A program made the translations under genes and the position numbers. A DNA stretch of 6,427 bases, from positions 1 to 6,427 of the forward strand of contig WJMB01000344.1 in the NCBI GenBank assembly GCA_014728185.1, in the 5' to 3' direction. Under the pieces are notes generated by a model. That model made no database searches, was not told the DNA's origin, and worked only from the letters and a program-made list of their open reading frames with translations. The stretch is from Candidatus Coatesiibacteriota bacterium (GTDB taxonomy: Bacteria; RBG-13-66-14). Below, piece after piece: positions 5,609 to 6,427 of this stretch. Every line of letters starts with the position of its first letter. The stretch's first letter is position 1.

Positions 5609-5612
5609 GACG

Positions 5613-5651
5613 TTCATCAGCCATGACGCATAATTGCAGTTCACTGATGAA
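5613..5651 (+). promoter_or_regulatory. Inverted repeat at the 5' end of the Cys-rich gene 2 leader
   Basis: TTCATCAG (5613-5620) is the exact reverse complement of CTGATGAA (5644-5651), giving an 8-bp stem with a 23-base loop. It begins at the predicted transcription start and ends 7 bases before the ribosome site at 5659-5664, which stays unpaired. It could protect the 5' end of the message, regulate it, or be a protein-binding site over the start region. Confidence 0.4.
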
Positions 5652-5668
5652 GCAAACTAAGGAGCCCC

Positions 5669-5905
5669 ATGCTACGCAAACTGCTGCCCCTGCTGGTCAT
5701 CGCCCTGGTCCTGATCGGCGGCGCCGTGTTCGCCGAGACCACCGACGACGAGAGCGGATGCACCGGTGAATGCGCTGATTGCGACGGCGATTGCGCTGAT
5801 TGCGAAGACTGCGACGGCGACTGCGATTGCAAGGATGCCGAGGCCGAGGTCGAGGCCGAAGACTGCCCGCCCGAACCCTGCGAGGGCTGCCCGCACAGCG
5901 GATAG
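5669..5905 (+). CDS. Exported acidic cysteine-rich small protein 2
   Basis: The product is 78 aa, with AAGGAG at 5659-5664 four bases before the ATG. Residues 1-22 form a Sec signal with cleavage expected after AVFA. The mature 56 aa contains eleven Cys (31, 35, 38, 42, 45, 48, 52, 54, 66, 71, 74) and is dominated by Cys, Asp and Glu with only one Lys. Residues 34-54 are a near-periodic array in which CADCDGD is followed by a shortened copy. This is mirrored in DNA by a 21-base unit at 5771-5791 and a similar 18-base unit from 5792, so it grew by duplication. An acidic AEAEVEAED spacer leads to a last Cys-Pro cluster. Layout and composition match the gene at 5270, but the sequences align poorly. 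Metal chelation or redox buffering outside the cell is plausible. It is not a recognisable metallothionein. Confidence 0.75.
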   Translation: MLRKLLPLLVIALVLIGGAVFAETTDDESGCTGECADCDGDCADCEDCDGDCDCKDAEAEVEAEDCPPEPCEGCPHSG

Positions 5906-5925
5906 ATGACGAAGGACACGATGCT

Positions 5926-5952
5926 AAACCCCCGGTCTGGACCGGGGGTTTT
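5926..5952 (+). terminator. Intrinsic terminator of Cys-rich gene 2
   Basis: AAACCCCCGGTC (5926-5937) pairs with GACCGGGGGTTT (5940-5951), and T-rich sequence is built into the end of the stem (TTTT at 5949-5952). It lies 20 bases after the stop codon. Confidence 0.85.
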
Positions 5953-5989
5953 GCATTTCGATGATTATCCATATGTTGCTTTTTCCTTT

Positions 5990-6314
5990 AGGCATCACAC
6001 ACGACCTCGGACCAACCAGCTTCAACTCGAAACACCGCCCCACCTCGAAAAATGTTGCTGATACGAGGCTTTGCCGAATGATGTTTGGCTTGCCAACTCA
6101 ACTCCTCGGCGCCTGCTAGTTATATATGCATGACAATTAGTTGCTTAGCATCGATAAATCGTCATCGAAGCCCATTTCGCCAAGCAGTTGATAATGGAGC
6201 GTCGTGACGTCGCTACGGGCATCCTGGGAATGTGGAAATCCAGGTACCTGCCACAAGCGGCTCGCTCGATGTGCAAACCTGATTTTCCAATGACTGCTTG
6301 TATCAGAACGATAT
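5990..6314 (-). repeat. Dispersed 325-bp repeat, copy 2 (right arm of inverted pair)
   Basis: This is the reverse-complement partner of 1-325. Its strand is given as minus relative to copy 1. The outer end, CGATAT at 6309-6314, corresponds to ATATCG at 1-6, and the inner end lies just past the terminator of Cys-rich gene 2. The perfectly shared blocks are 6023-6058 (36 bases) and 6104-6133 (30 bases). It holds no supportable gene. An open frame on the minus strand here uses a different reading frame from that in copy 1 after a 1-base length difference. No target-site duplication can be judged because the left edge of copy 1 is cut by the window. Confidence 0.85.
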
Positions 6315-6390
6315 CCAGTAACACCATGGTCCGTGACAGTTAAGTGATCCCTTACTTTATACAGCTAATTGCTTCTACGCACATTACGAA

Positions 6391-6416
6391 AAGCCCGCCT
6401 TTCGGCGGGTTGTTTA
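6391..6416. terminator. Hairpin terminator at the right edge
   Basis: CCCGCC (6394-6399) pairs with GGCGGG (6404-6409). On the minus strand the loop is GAAA, a stable tetraloop common in terminators, and the stem is followed by CTTTTCG. On the plus strand TTGTTT follows. It most likely ends a minus-strand gene lying beyond the window, but it could also stop plus-strand transcription leaving the repeat. Confidence 0.7.
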
Positions 6417-6427
6417 CGTTCGGCGGC

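Noticed and set aside
6145..6327. 60-aa minus-strand open frame inside repeat copy 2
   Set aside because: The corresponding frame in copy 1 meets an early stop, and there is no ribosome site.

Overview
The window looks like chromosomal DNA of an uncultured bacterium that I cannot place taxonomically. The evidence is GC-rich coding sequence, lipoprotein and Sec signal peptides, good Shine-Dalgarno sites, sigma70-like promoters and hairpin terminators. By eye, the first ~1.6 kb and the last ~0.45 kb are clearly richer in A+T than the genes and carry no convincing gene.

Layout: (1) 1-325 is one copy of a dispersed repeat. Its partner lies inverted at 5990-6314 with the same length and roughly 75-80% identity, so the pair brackets the whole gene block. 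A third, much more decayed copy probably lies at about 856-1040. (2) 326-1877 is non-coding DNA with a small tandem repeat and a pair of GTCATGAC palindromes. (3) 1943-2935 is an AraC-family regulator fused to a GyrI-like ligand-binding domain, with a strong internal ribosome site that could release the GyrI domain as a separate protein. (4) 3078-3890 is a THI4-type thiazole synthase with its own promoter, probably transcribed together with a lipoprotein gene (3944-4492) that ends in a perfectly palindromic terminator. (5) A second small lipoprotein gene (4702-5070) runs on the minus strand towards it. Its 3' trailer holds a hairpin and a short-loop G-quadruplex motif. (6) Two small plus-strand genes (5270-5512 and 5669-5905) encode exported, acidic, very cysteine-rich peptides. 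Each has its own promoter, ribosome site and terminator. (7) The inverted repeat copy follows, then a hairpin terminator at the right edge.

No single pathway links all the genes. THI4 makes the thiazole precursor of thiamin. The regulator probably responds to a small hydrophobic ligand. The two lipoproteins and two Cys-rich peptides are envelope or secreted products of unknown role. The points most worth attention are the repeat family, the unusual residue at the THI4 sulfur-transfer position, the Cys-rich pair and the possible two-product regulator gene. All identifications come from reading the sequence without database searches.
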